Made by a program: the position numbers and the translations under genes. The notes beneath the pieces were generated by a model that saw only the letters and a program-made list of their open reading frames with translations, was not told where the DNA came from and did no database searches. From Proteus alimentorum (GTDB lineage Bacteria; Pseudomonadota; Gammaproteobacteria; Enterobacterales; Enterobacteriaceae), in the NCBI RefSeq assembly GCF_002607735.1, contig NZ_NBVR01000039.1, positions 165,201 through 229,200 of the forward strand: a stretch of DNA of 64,000 nucleotides, read 5' to 3'. This document shows positions 53,068 through 61,160 of the stretch, one piece after another. The first letter of the stretch is position 1; each line of letters begins with the position of its first letter.

Positions 53068-54441
53068 TTATTTATAGCTTTGTTTAATTTCTTGAGAAAT
53101 CGCTAGTCCACGTTTTGCTTCTTTTTCAGCAAGTTCAACGGATAAACCGATATAAGAACGAGGATCAAGCATTGCCTTAATTTCATCTGCATTAAAGGCG
53201 GCGGTAATGGTTTCATTCTTCATCAGATTAGTGTAAAAATCCTCGCCGTCTGCTGCCGTTTTAATGGCTTCTTCATATAACAGTGAATGCGCTTTATCTT
53301 TACCTAATTTTTCTGCCATTTTCATCATAACGTATTCGGTATTATCTAAACCCTTATTTCTCATCACGTTATGTAGCATTCTCTCTTCATGAGGAACGAT
53401 GGTTCTTGAAAGCTCTTCCGTTCTTAATAAAATTTCTGTTGTTAATTCTAATGCTTCTTCAATTAAGCCATCGAATAACATGTAAGAACTGCTGTCACCT
53501 TCATAAGGTCTGACCGCAGAGTACATCCCCACATTCGGTAAGGAATACAGTTTCTGTGAGTTAGCAATAATGCCTTTCGCTAATTTTGGATTAATTTTAT
53601 GAGGCATTGTGCTACTACCCACCGTGCCTTTTGTAAACCCTTCAGAAACCTCAGCAATCTCTTCTAACGTGGTGCTATACACTTCCTCACCCATTTTATG
53701 GCAGATATTTGCCATCAATGCCAAGTTCATCATGTACTCTAATTTATGCGTACTGAGGTTACGAGAGGGTACTTCCATTGCTTGCATACCCACTAATTCA
53801 GCAACGCGTTTTTGTACTTTCATTCCCACTTCTGGCATTGAGTTAAAAGCACCTACTGCGCCACCCATCATAATGGTGAATACACGCTTCTCACTCTCTT
53901 TCATACGCTGGTAGCAATCAATAAAATCGCTGATCCACACTGAAACTTTATACCCGTAAGTAATCGGAATAGCATGGCGACCGTGCGTTCTACCTGCCAT
54001 CACCATATGTTTTGTTTTTTCAGCGAGATTTGATAAATTTTCGATGATCTCGCTTAACAACAACATAAATTTGTTGTGTACCGTTTTCATCATATACAGC
54101 TGTGAACTTTGCTGTATATTTTGCGTGGTAATGCCGTAGTGCACATATTTACCACTCTCTTCAGAACAGGCATTCACCAGTACTTTTAAGAACGGTACAA
54201 AGCCATGACCGATTTTTTGATAAATACGATTCATCTCTTCGAAATCGATATTCTCAATAATCGCTTTTTCTTTAATTTCATCTGCGGCAGACTGTGGAAT
54301 AAAACCGTATTCAGCTTGTGCTTGCGCTAACATGGCTTCAAACATCAACCAAGTTGAATATTTAGCTTCATTGGACAGCAGATTTTTTATACCGCGATCG
54401 TCGATTGTTTTACTTTTAGAATCGTATAACGCTCTCATCAT
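53068..54441 (-). CDS. Aspartase/fumarase-superfamily lyase (adenylosuccinate-lyase-like)
   Basis: This is a 457-residue all-helical lyase. The superfamily signature GSSTMPHKINP is at residues 275-285 and holds the flexible-loop catalytic Ser. The C2 region is AGRTHGRHAIPITYGYK (149-165). The C1 region reads HYGITTQNIQQ (101-111), where most relatives have HxGxTSxD. The superfamily removes fumarate (or an analogue) from an amine or makes the reverse addition. It is clearly not the housekeeping PurB in this context: it sits eight bp after a PTS permease with an RpiR regulator upstream. A lyase acting on an imported, phosphorylated sugar-amine conjugate is an inference. Start: ATG with AAAGGA ahead. 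Confidence 0.8.
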   Translation of the reverse strand: MMRALYDSKSKTIDDRGIKNLLSNEAKYSTWLMFEAMLAQAQAEYGFIPQSAADEIKEKAIIENIDFEEMNRIYQKIGHGFVPFLKVLVNACSEESGKYVHYGITTQNIQQSSQLYMMKTVHNKFMLLLSEIIENLSNLAEKTKHMVMAGRTHGRHAIPITYGYKVSVWISDFIDCYQRMKESEKRVFTIMMGGAVGAFNSMPEVGMKVQKRVAELVGMQAMEVPSRNLSTHKLEYMMNLALMANICHKMGEEVYSTTLEEIAEVSEGFTKGTVGSSTMPHKINPKLAKGIIANSQKLYSLPNVGMYSAVRPYEGDSSSYMLFDGLIEEALELTTEILLRTEELSRTIVPHEERMLHNVMRNKGLDNTEYVMMKMAEKLGKDKAHSLLYEEAIKTAADGEDFYTNLMKNETITAAFNADEIKAMLDPRSYIGLSVELAEKEAKRGLAISQEIKQSYK

Positions 54442-54449
54442 GTATCCTT

Positions 54450-56006
54450 TTATTTCTTCATTGCTTCATCAACAGCATTGCGAACAAACTCGACTTTAGG
54501 GCCATAAACGACATGGACATGGTTTGCTGCCGGAAAGAAGAATGCTGTACAGCCAGACTCCAACATCAATTCTTTATCTATTTGATTAACTTCATTAATA
54601 TCAATACGTAATCGTGTAATACAGTTATCAACATTACGAATATTTTGTTTGCCACCTAACGCTTGAATTAAAATCTCTGCAATTTCGCCATAACGTTTTT
54701 CTTTGATTAGCGTATTTTTCATATTGCTTGATTCTTCTCTACCCGGCGTTTTGATATCAAATTTGACGATAGCCCAGTAGAAAATGAAGTAGGTCACAAC
54801 AGCCAGTGCGCTACCAATCAGCACTAAGAAGATCCAGTTAGTGTGTTCGTACAGTAAACCAAAGATAGTGAAGTCAAAGACAGTGCCTCGGATATAACCG
54901 ATTGCAACACCCGCAAAAGAGAGCAGAACTGCACCAATACCCACAATAATCGCGTAAATTAAATAAAGTAACGGTGCGATAAAGACGAAAGTAAATTCAA
55001 GAGGTTCTGTAACGTTACCTAACATTGCCGTTAAGACCATCGTCACCAACATCGATTTAACTTCAGCGCGGTTCTCTTTTTTCGAGGTTTTATAAATCGC
55101 TAATGCAATCGCAGGGAACAGGAACAGCGTAACCAGCATCTGTTGCTGAGCCATAAAACGCGTTAGGCTTGGCATCATTGCCCAATATTCACTGCTTGGC
55201 CCTTGATTAAATAACACTTCTGTCATTGCTGGAACAACGCCCACATAGGTTTGTCCATCAATCACATAAGAACCACCGGCTTCAGTAAATCGAAACAGAA
55301 CGTTCCACACATGGTGTAAACCAAATGGAATAAATAGACGCTCACCACCCGCGGTAAAAAAAGGCCCGACAGGACTTAAGAAGACAGCCGAGAGCTTAGT
55401 TAAGCCCATGACTAAGACTTCCCAAATAAATGGCAGTAATGCACCCACGCCAATCATTAATCCGACCATAATGATGGCGACAGATTTTTTCCCAGAGAAG
55501 AAGGCAAATGCGGTAGGAAGTTCAAGATTATAGAATTTGTCGGTTGCCCATGCGGCAATTAATCCCGTGATAATCCCCCCTGCGGCACTAATATTCATGG
55601 TTTGTATACCAAGCACCTTGATTTGCCCCACCTGCGTCATAATCGCAGGATCAGCAAGCTTCCCTGTCAATACCAGCCAGATATTGATAGTGCTTATCAA
55701 AGTTAAGTAGCCGACAACGGAGGCAAAGACGGCTATCCCCTTATCTTTGTGACTCATACCATATGCCACACCCATTGCAAATAAGAGTGGGATATTGTCA
55801 AACACCACACCCGCAATAGAACGAATACTCACTAATAAAGCATTGACTGTTTCATTTCCTAGAAAAGGAAAGCGTGCAATCATATAAGACTGAACAAGAG
55901 CACCACTGATCCCCAGTATCATACCAATAGGTGCTAACACGCCGATTGGTAGAAGTAGGGTTCTACCAAAGCGCTGAATAGATTCGCTGAACTTTTTTCT
56001 GGCCAT
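54450..56006 (-). CDS. PTS EIIBC permease, glucose/maltose (MalX-like) family
   Basis: This is a 518-residue PTS protein. The EIIC domain (about 1-430) has the glucose-superfamily segments FIPFGLHHVWNVLFRFTEAGG and LGNVTEPLEFTFVFIAPLLY (the NxTEPxEF sugar-site motif). The EIIB domain (about 440-518) has the phospho-cysteine Cys462 in VDNCITRLRID. No EIIA is fused or adjacent, so phosphate probably comes from a general EIIA(Glc). It is closest in plan to MalX/GlvC. The downstream partner is a fumarase-type lyase rather than a glycosidase, so the substrate is unlikely to be a simple disaccharide. Confidence 0.88.
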   Translation of the reverse strand: MARKKFSESIQRFGRTLLLPIGVLAPIGMILGISGALVQSYMIARFPFLGNETVNALLVSIRSIAGVVFDNIPLLFAMGVAYGMSHKDKGIAVFASVVGYLTLISTINIWLVLTGKLADPAIMTQVGQIKVLGIQTMNISAAGGIITGLIAAWATDKFYNLELPTAFAFFSGKKSVAIIMVGLMIGVGALLPFIWEVLVMGLTKLSAVFLSPVGPFFTAGGERLFIPFGLHHVWNVLFRFTEAGGSYVIDGQTYVGVVPAMTEVLFNQGPSSEYWAMMPSLTRFMAQQQMLVTLFLFPAIALAIYKTSKKENRAEVKSMLVTMVLTAMLGNVTEPLEFTFVFIAPLLYLIYAIIVGIGAVLLSFAGVAIGYIRGTVFDFTIFGLLYEHTNWIFLVLIGSALAVVTYFIFYWAIVKFDIKTPGREESSNMKNTLIKEKRYGEIAEILIQALGGKQNIRNVDNCITRLRIDINEVNQIDKELMLESGCTAFFFPAANHVHVVYGPKVEFVRNAVDEAMKK

Positions 56007-56322
56007 ATTTGTTTCCTTATGACTTCTCGAATATAAAAGAATTACCGAGGTACTCTATCTTAGGGATTATAGGAAATGAATGACGCACTGGTTTTAAATA
56101 TTATCTCAGGTCATATTTTATGACTTAGGTCTTTTTATTAAATATCGACTTAATAAAGAACAGCAAATAAATAATATTTATTTTAAGATTTAGAAGTAAG
56201 ATTGAAAAGAAAGGCTATTTTAAAATAAACGGTGATTAATCTAAGCGGATATATTAATACTGTTCACACTTTAATAATTAAAAAGAGGATCTCATAAATC
56301 ATAGAAATACTGTTATCTCTTT
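56007..56322 (-). promoter_or_regulatory. Control region of the PTS-lyase operon
   Basis: These 316 bp without a gene lie between the RpiR-type gene and the PTS operon. They contain the palindrome at 56110-56124, listed separately. A weak hairpin for the regulator transcript (arms AAAAGAGG near 56281 and CTCTTTTT near 56317) overlaps the regulator's end. Nothing else is evident. Confidence 0.5.
56110..56124 (-). promoter_or_regulatory. Candidate operator of the PTS-lyase operon
   Basis: GTCATATTTTATGAC is a perfect palindrome apart from the central three bases, with partly symmetric flanks (CAG.. / ..TTAG). It lies about 105 bp before the PTS start and is a plausible site for the adjacent RpiR-family regulator. 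Confidence 0.45.
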
Positions 56323-57063
56323 TTAAAGTAGATTTTCCAACTCATTAATCAATAAATCCACCAGCATAAAAAAGCCAATACGGGATTTGGTATCATCTTT
56401 TTTTGTATCATGGTTATCAGCGAAACAAAATAGAGCATGAGTTGCATAAGTGGTTAATTCATTGGTATTAAATGCTGTCATGCTAATGATGTTGGCATCT
56501 TTTAACTGCACGATTTTTGCTGTCTCGATAATTTTCTTAGTGCCACCAGAAAGAGAGATAAAGATCACCGTGTCGTCTTCATTAACAAGACGTGTAAACG
56601 AATCAGATAAGTTGTAATCATTAATAAAAAAGCAATGTAGACCTAGTGCAAACAATAGGTGTTCAAGGTAATACCCTACGGCTTTACTCGTGCCTCTTGC
56701 AACAATAAAAATATTCCTAGAGTGGCGTAAGGTTTTTGCACACTCCTGAATTTGTTCTTCATTAATTAAGGTAAATGTTTTATGTATGTTTTTTTCTAAT
56801 TGTTTTTTATATGAAGTAACGGTTGTTTTTTCTGTCTTATTTTTCGTTAAGATATAATTATTAATTTGGAATTTAAGCTCTTTAAATCCACTAAACCCTA
56901 ACTTTTGCGATAAATTAATGATAACTGTTTTTGATACAAAGGTTTTAGCGACTAAATCATTAATATTTAAATACGGAATATCCGCAATATTATCGGTGAG
57001 ATATTTTAATACTTTCTTTTCGCTGATCGTTAAATTGTCATAATTTTTTAAAAAATCCAGCAT
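56323..57063 (-). CDS. RpiR-family transcriptional regulator of the PTS-lyase operon
   Basis: This is a 246-residue protein. The N-terminal HTH_6 domain (LNINDLVAKTFVSKTVIINLSQKLGFSGFKELKFQIN) is followed by a SIS domain (NIFIVARGTSKAVGYYLEHLLFALG, then VIFISLSGGTKKIIETAKIVQ) that should bind a phosphosugar, presumably the PTS product. It is transcribed in the same direction, upstream of the PTS and lyase genes, with a 316-bp gap that holds a palindrome. It is distinct from the nan RpiR protein. Confidence 0.85.
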   Translation of the reverse strand: MLDFLKNYDNLTISEKKVLKYLTDNIADIPYLNINDLVAKTFVSKTVIINLSQKLGFSGFKELKFQINNYILTKNKTEKTTVTSYKKQLEKNIHKTFTLINEEQIQECAKTLRHSRNIFIVARGTSKAVGYYLEHLLFALGLHCFFINDYNLSDSFTRLVNEDDTVIFISLSGGTKKIIETAKIVQLKDANIISMTAFNTNELTTYATHALFCFADNHDTKKDDTKSRIGFFMLVDLLINELENLL

Positions 57064-57092
57064 ATCTCACCCAATAAATTAATCTAAACTAT

Positions 57093-57126
57093 CTTATGAA
57101 AACAGCAAGCTTATGAAAACAGCAAA
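57093..57126. repeat. Tandem 17-bp duplication
   Basis: CTTATGAAAACAGCAAG is followed at once by CTTATGAAAACAGCAAA. The two copies lie upstream of the RpiR-type start codon, in its promoter region. They could be a paired binding site or a recent slippage product. Confidence 0.6.
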
Positions 57127-57277
57127 CATCAAAAAAGCAGTTCTGTGCTTTCTGCGAGTTTATGTGAAATAAAATACATAACAAGTATACGTTAAATCAT
57201 ACAGTTATGTAGGATCAGAGTGGTATTTTGTGAATTAGGATAATATTGAGCCCATTTTTTAATGAGCCCAATACATG

Positions 57278-57523
57278 TTATTCATTACCCCAACGATTTA
57301 GAAATTCAGCGATATCATCAATGCGATTTTTATCAATACCCGCTTCTTTTGCCATCTCTTGTTGTGCGTTTTCGCTAATTTCTTCGTTATTCATTAATCG
57401 TGTAAGGAGTAACTGGAAATAGAGAGCAAGCGCATCTTCTTCTGTCTCAACAACCGGCTTTGCAGATTCCATCGCATACTCTTCGACCATATCATAATAT
57501 TTAAAGTGGATTTCATTATTCAT
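57278..57523 (-). CDS. ymjA: YmjA family small protein (DUF2543)
   Basis: This is an 81-residue acidic protein that matches E. coli YmjA as I remember it, with the conserved stretch [20 protein letters not shown] and the ending [11 protein letters not shown]. Its function is unknown. An ORF start further upstream (57565) exists, but TTGGGGA seven bases before the ATG at 57523 fixes the start. It is a single gene. Confidence 0.85.
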   Translation of the reverse strand: MNNEIHFKYYDMVEEYAMESAKPVVETEEDALALYFQLLLTRLMNNEEISENAQQEMAKEAGIDKNRIDDIAEFLNRWGNE

Positions 57524-57647
57524 AAGTTGTCCCCAAGGATTAACGTTTATAGTCATTATATTCAAATTATTAAGAGTATATCTCTACATTCGCCTGATAA
57601 CCTAAAATTCGCTATCATCCACTTCCTTCTTTTTTGCGGATACGCTG

Positions 57648-58364
57648 ATGTCTACGATTATCGATACTTTTATTGCTCCACCTTGCCATGATGAAATCGA
57701 GATCCTTTATCAAGACGAGCACTTAGTACTTATCAACAAACCGACAGGATTACTGAGCTTGTCAGGAAAAAATCCACAGAATATCGATTCGGTACATTAT
57801 CGATTAGTGAAGCTATTTCCAGGGTGTACTCTTGTTCATCGACTTGATTTTGGCACATCCGGATTGATGCTTGTAGCGCGCAATAAAGCAATCAATGCGC
57901 TTTTGTGTCAGCAATTTAGCCAACGTAGTGTAACAAAAATATACAGCGCATTACTGTGTGGGCATTTAGATGAGAATGAAGGAATAATCGATGCGCCAAT
58001 AGCAAAAGATCCTGCTCTGTTTCCACGTATGTCGATTTGCCCTGTGAATGGCAAACCTGCACGCTCTCGTTATCACGTTATTGAGCGTTTTTATCATACG
58101 CGAGAAGGTGGAACATTATTGCCTTTAACGCGGGTGCAATTTACGCCTGAAACAGGGAGAACGCATCAACTTCGTATTCACAGCCAATTTATAGGGCATC
58201 CTATTTTAGGTTGTGATTTATATGGTGGGTGCGACAAAGGTTTAATTAATGAAATGGAAAGAACTGAACGGACTCCGCGGCTTATGCTTCATGCAAGTGA
58301 ACTTCATTTTGTCCACCCCATTAGCCAAGCACCAATAAAAGCATGCTGCGAGAGCCCGTTTTAA
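57648..58364 (+). CDS. RluA-family pseudouridine synthase
   Basis: This is a 238-residue pseudouridine synthase of the RluA family. The catalytic motif VHRLDFGTSGLMLVA (with the Asp that attacks uridine) and ETGRTHQLRIHSQFIGHPILGC are unmistakable, and NKPTGLLSLSGK is the N-terminal family motif. There is no S4 domain, so it is of the small RluA/TruC type that modifies rRNA or tRNA. It is probably a paralogue of true RluA, as it differs considerably from the E. coli sequence I remember. Confidence 0.85.
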   Translation: MSTIIDTFIAPPCHDEIEILYQDEHLVLINKPTGLLSLSGKNPQNIDSVHYRLVKLFPGCTLVHRLDFGTSGLMLVARNKAINALLCQQFSQRSVTKIYSALLCGHLDENEGIIDAPIAKDPALFPRMSICPVNGKPARSRYHVIERFYHTREGGTLLPLTRVQFTPETGRTHQLRIHSQFIGHPILGCDLYGGCDKGLINEMERTERTPRLMLHASELHFVHPISQAPIKACCESPF

Positions 58365-58374
58365 ATATCAATAT

Positions 58375-58857
58375 TTACAGTTTAAGCGCTTTTACTGTTT
58401 CATCGATATCGAGTTCATCTTCAGTAAAAACAATTTCTGTTCCGTGCATTGTGGTGATCGCAAGTTTTCTCAACGTGCGCATATTATTGGTATCATCCGC
58501 TGATTTTGGTTTGATACTATTCATTAAAGCACCGACAGAAAGTACGGTGTTTTCTTTATTGATATGTGTATCTGCAGATACCTCTTCACTATAAATTCGA
58601 AATGATTTAATGGATGTCAGCTTAACTCGCTCACCTGCAATATAGACATATTTGCTATCTGGGATCACTTTCACCGCGTAAGCAGACAAACCTTTGGTAT
58701 TTGTGGTTGGTTCAAACGTGACATTTGCATCTGTCTTTATCAAAGCAGGGTTGGCAACTTTAATCACATGAAAATAACGGTTATCACCGTTTTCATCTTT
58801 AATAAATCCAAAACCTTTATCTTCAAACCACTTTGTGATTATTCCGTTCATTGCCAT
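58375..58857 (-). CDS. Cold-shock-domain protein with C-terminal extension
   Basis: This is a 160-residue protein. Residues 1-65 form a cold-shock-like domain (MNGIITKWFEDKGFGFIKDENGDNRYFHV), which has the RNP-1-type KGFGFI and RNP-2-like YFHV. The remaining 95 residues are not a known domain to me, but the sequence IKSFRIYSEEVSADTHI and the acidic end ELDIDETVKALKL look ordered. Ordinary cold-shock proteins are about 70 residues, so this is a fused or extended form. RNA or single-stranded DNA binding is likely. Confidence 0.72.
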   Translation of the reverse strand: MAMNGIITKWFEDKGFGFIKDENGDNRYFHVIKVANPALIKTDANVTFEPTTNTKGLSAYAVKVIPDSKYVYIAGERVKLTSIKSFRIYSEEVSADTHINKENTVLSVGALMNSIKPKSADDTNNMRTLRKLAITTMHGTEIVFTEDELDIDETVKALKL

Positions 58858-58958
58858 TATCGCCTACCTAATCGTTTATCTACAAAAATTTCCAGACGCA
58901 GTATAAAGCACAATGCTTATACAGACTATGTCTTTGAGCTAATAAGCGACTTTGCTTA

Positions 58959-59492
58959 TTACCACATTAAATCATCTGGGATTTTAAAATCAGCATAAGG
59001 ATCGTCTTCATCTTGTTCTTTTTCGCTAAGTGCATTATTTAACAAGATACAGTCCACATCTCTTTGTGTAATTTTATCCGCGACACTGGCTGGAATAATT
59101 GCATATTCGGTTTTATCTGCATTATCCAGACGAGCAATAGCGAGACGTCCACTGATCAATTGAGATTGTGTCAGTTTATCCACCACAATATTTTTAATCA
59201 CATTATTGTCAGTGAAATTAAAATCAATATCGCCTTTGGCTGGCGTAATTCTATTCATCTCAATAAGTTGCTTAACTTGCGCTTTATATTCTTTAGATAA
59301 AACAGCTTGTTTCTGTTGCTCACTAAGCAGCTTATCCCGCTCAAGTTGCGCTTTTTTATTTTCTTCTACCGCTTCTCTTGCTTCTCGTGCTTGAACTCGT
59401 GATTTTTTTGCCGTTCTTTGGACTTTTGCCATTTTTTTACTGGTCACAAGCCCTGCTTTTAACATTTGTTCTTGTAAGGTAAGTTTTGCCAT
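58959..59492 (-). CDS. yaiL: DUF2058 protein, YaiL-like
   Basis: This is a 177-residue protein of the DUF2058 (YaiL) family. The start MAKLTLQEQMLKAGLVTSKKMAKVQR is diagnostic. A long, strongly charged coiled-coil region (residues 20-75, rich in Lys, Arg, Glu, Gln) precedes a C-terminal globular part ending YADFKIPDDLMW. The family is described as nucleoprotein or polynucleotide-associated; its function is unclear. It is a single gene, preceded by a short gap to a divergent HNH gene. Confidence 0.88.
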   Translation of the reverse strand: MAKLTLQEQMLKAGLVTSKKMAKVQRTAKKSRVQAREAREAVEENKKAQLERDKLLSEQQKQAVLSKEYKAQVKQLIEMNRITPAKGDIDFNFTDNNVIKNIVVDKLTQSQLISGRLAIARLDNADKTEYAIIPASVADKITQRDVDCILLNNALSEKEQDEDDPYADFKIPDDLMW

Positions 59493-59675
59493 TTTTATGC
59501 CTAAATCTGCTCAATAATTTTTGAAATTATACCTGTAATTTCCAAGAGTGCATCAGGTTGTGAGGTTGATGGTTTATATAGGAAAATAGACAGCGCAACA
59601 TTTGAACCAATGAGTGCATTCAGAGTATATTGGAAACATTATTGTAAAGATGCGCTATAAGAGGTGATATTAACA

Positions 59676-60023
59676 ATGGCTCTGATCCCAAAAAACTATG
59701 CACGGTTGGAAAGTGGCTACCGTGAAAAAGCACTGAAAATCTACCCGTGGGTATGTGGGCGTTGTGCGCGTGAATTTGTCTACTCAAACCTACGTGAACT
59801 CACCGTTCATCATATTGATCACGACCATACCAATAATCCAGAAGACGGCAGTAACTGGGAGTTATTGTGTCTATTTTGCCATGATCATGAACATTCAAAA
59901 TACACCGAAGCAGACCAATACGGTACAACGGTTGTTGCCGGCGAAGATGCACAAGATGATGTAGGTGCAGCCACTTATAATCCTTTTGCTGATTTAAAAT
60001 CGATGATTAATAAGAAAAAATAG
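59676..60023 (+). CDS. yajD: YajD family HNH nuclease
   Basis: This is a 115-residue HNH protein. A zinc knuckle CGRCAREF, the core ELTVHHIDHDHTNNPEDGSNWELLCLFCHDHEHSK (HH..N..H with a second CxxCH) and the length agree with E. coli YajD. It is a predicted endonuclease of unknown target. The frame opens at a GTG at 59664; the ATG at 59676 with AGAGG ahead is preferred. Confidence 0.9.
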   Translation: MALIPKNYARLESGYREKALKIYPWVCGRCAREFVYSNLRELTVHHIDHDHTNNPEDGSNWELLCLFCHDHEHSKYTEADQYGTTVVAGEDAQDDVGAATYNPFADLKSMINKKK

Positions 60024-60127
60024 TGAATGTGATATCTACTTTGATGCAAGCAATCCGCCCTTTTTTACGCTCCTATGCAGAATAGTGTATACTTGCTAAC
60101 AAGAAATTTGTTCACGGTTAATTAATA

Positions 60128-60490
60128 ATGAAAGAAATCGAAAAAGCAAAAATCAAACTCCTTAGCGACCGTTTAGACCTTATTCGTCACAAGATGGCAA
60201 ATATCTCGCTGGCGGACGAAGCGGAAAAATACGCCGAGTTTGAGAAAGAAAAAGTAGAACTGGAAACTGAAATCGTTCGTCTGAAAGCCTTACGTAACAA
60301 TAAGCTCAGTAAAGAAGCACAAAAATTAGAGAATATGCCCTTCAAACGCCTCATCACTAAGAAAGAACAAGCGGATATTGGCAAACTGAAGAAAGCGGTA
60401 CGAGGCTTGATAATTGTCCATCCAATGACCGCATTAGGCCGCGAAATGGAACTAGAAGGTATGACCGGTTTTTCTAAGACAGATTTCTAG
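60128..60490 (+). CDS. yibL: YibL, ribosome-associated protein
   Basis: This is a 120-residue protein that matches E. coli YibL in length and pattern ([55 protein letters not shown] and the ending MTGFSKTDF). The first half is a charged helical coiled coil. YibL has been reported with ribosomal particles; its function is unknown. It is a single gene with a strong terminator behind. Confidence 0.9.
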   Translation: MKEIEKAKIKLLSDRLDLIRHKMANISLADEAEKYAEFEKEKVELETEIVRLKALRNNKLSKEAQKLENMPFKRLITKKEQADIGKLKKAVRGLIIVHPMTALGREMELEGMTGFSKTDF

Positions 60491-60586
60491 TTAAAAAATT
60501 AACCCCATTCAAGCCTGTAATTCTCGACGAATACTGAAAGATTATGTGGCGTGTATTACAACTAAGCCGATTGATTACTTTCCAAT

Positions 60587-60620
60587 AGAACCATCCGAAA
60601 ATTTCGGATGGTTCTGTTTT
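60587..60620 (+). terminator. Terminator after yibL
   Basis: AGAACCATCCGAAA and TTTCGGATGGTTCT form a perfect 14-bp stem with one base between the arms, followed by GTTTT. It lies about 100 bp past the yibL stop. The stretch from here to selC holds no gene. Confidence 0.9.
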
Positions 60621-60824
60621 AAGCAAGTTTCCCTACAGAGAAAACATCTAATTTGATGCTCATTAATTGTATGGGTATCTTTATCATATCATTCAAAAAT
60701 TTCAGCCTGTGTATTCAAAAAAATAAAGGTGCCTGTAAATAGATAATAAACTTATTATTTTACCAAAAATCAATACGATAAAGAGATAACAAGAGGTTTT
60801 ATTGGGAAGTGATGAAATAAGAAG

Positions 60825-60919
60825 TGGCGGAAGATCACAGGAGTCGAACCTGCCAAGGACCGCTGGCGGCCCCATCTGGATTTGAAGTCCAGCCGCCCCA
60901 CCGGGGACGATGATCTTCC
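60825..60919 (-). tRNA. selC: Selenocysteine tRNA (anticodon UCA)
   Basis: On the minus strand this 95-base sequence has an acceptor stem GGAAGATC / GATCTTCC, an encoded CCA end and the T-arm GCAGGTTCGACTCCTGT. It also has the long variable arm GGGGCCGCCAGCGGTCC and an anticodon loop CTTCAAATC (UCA). Size, the extended 8-bp acceptor and the long extra arm are the marks of tRNA-Sec. It is almost the same as E. coli selC apart from a few bases. The organism therefore can probably still insert selenocysteine, although the formate dehydrogenase in this window uses cysteine. Confidence 0.97.
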
Positions 60920-61160
60920 ATTTTTAAATGGGTCAAAAGGAAATAATGGGATGATTATACGCTGAATTATTTTTAATCCCAAGTGCATCAAATCAATAAA
61001 AGTTCTTTCAAATAAAATAATCCCGTTTTTGAGTAAAACCTCGGATAATTACCGCGATACTATTGAACTTATACAGTTTCATCCTCATCTTACTATCTAT
61101 AACGAATAAACTCAGTGGTGTGTTTTACGTCACTGCAAACCAAAATACAGGATGTTTTTT

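Noticed and set aside
57240-57275. Terminator after ymjA
   Set aside because: The repeated GAGCCCA words are direct repeats and cannot form a hairpin.
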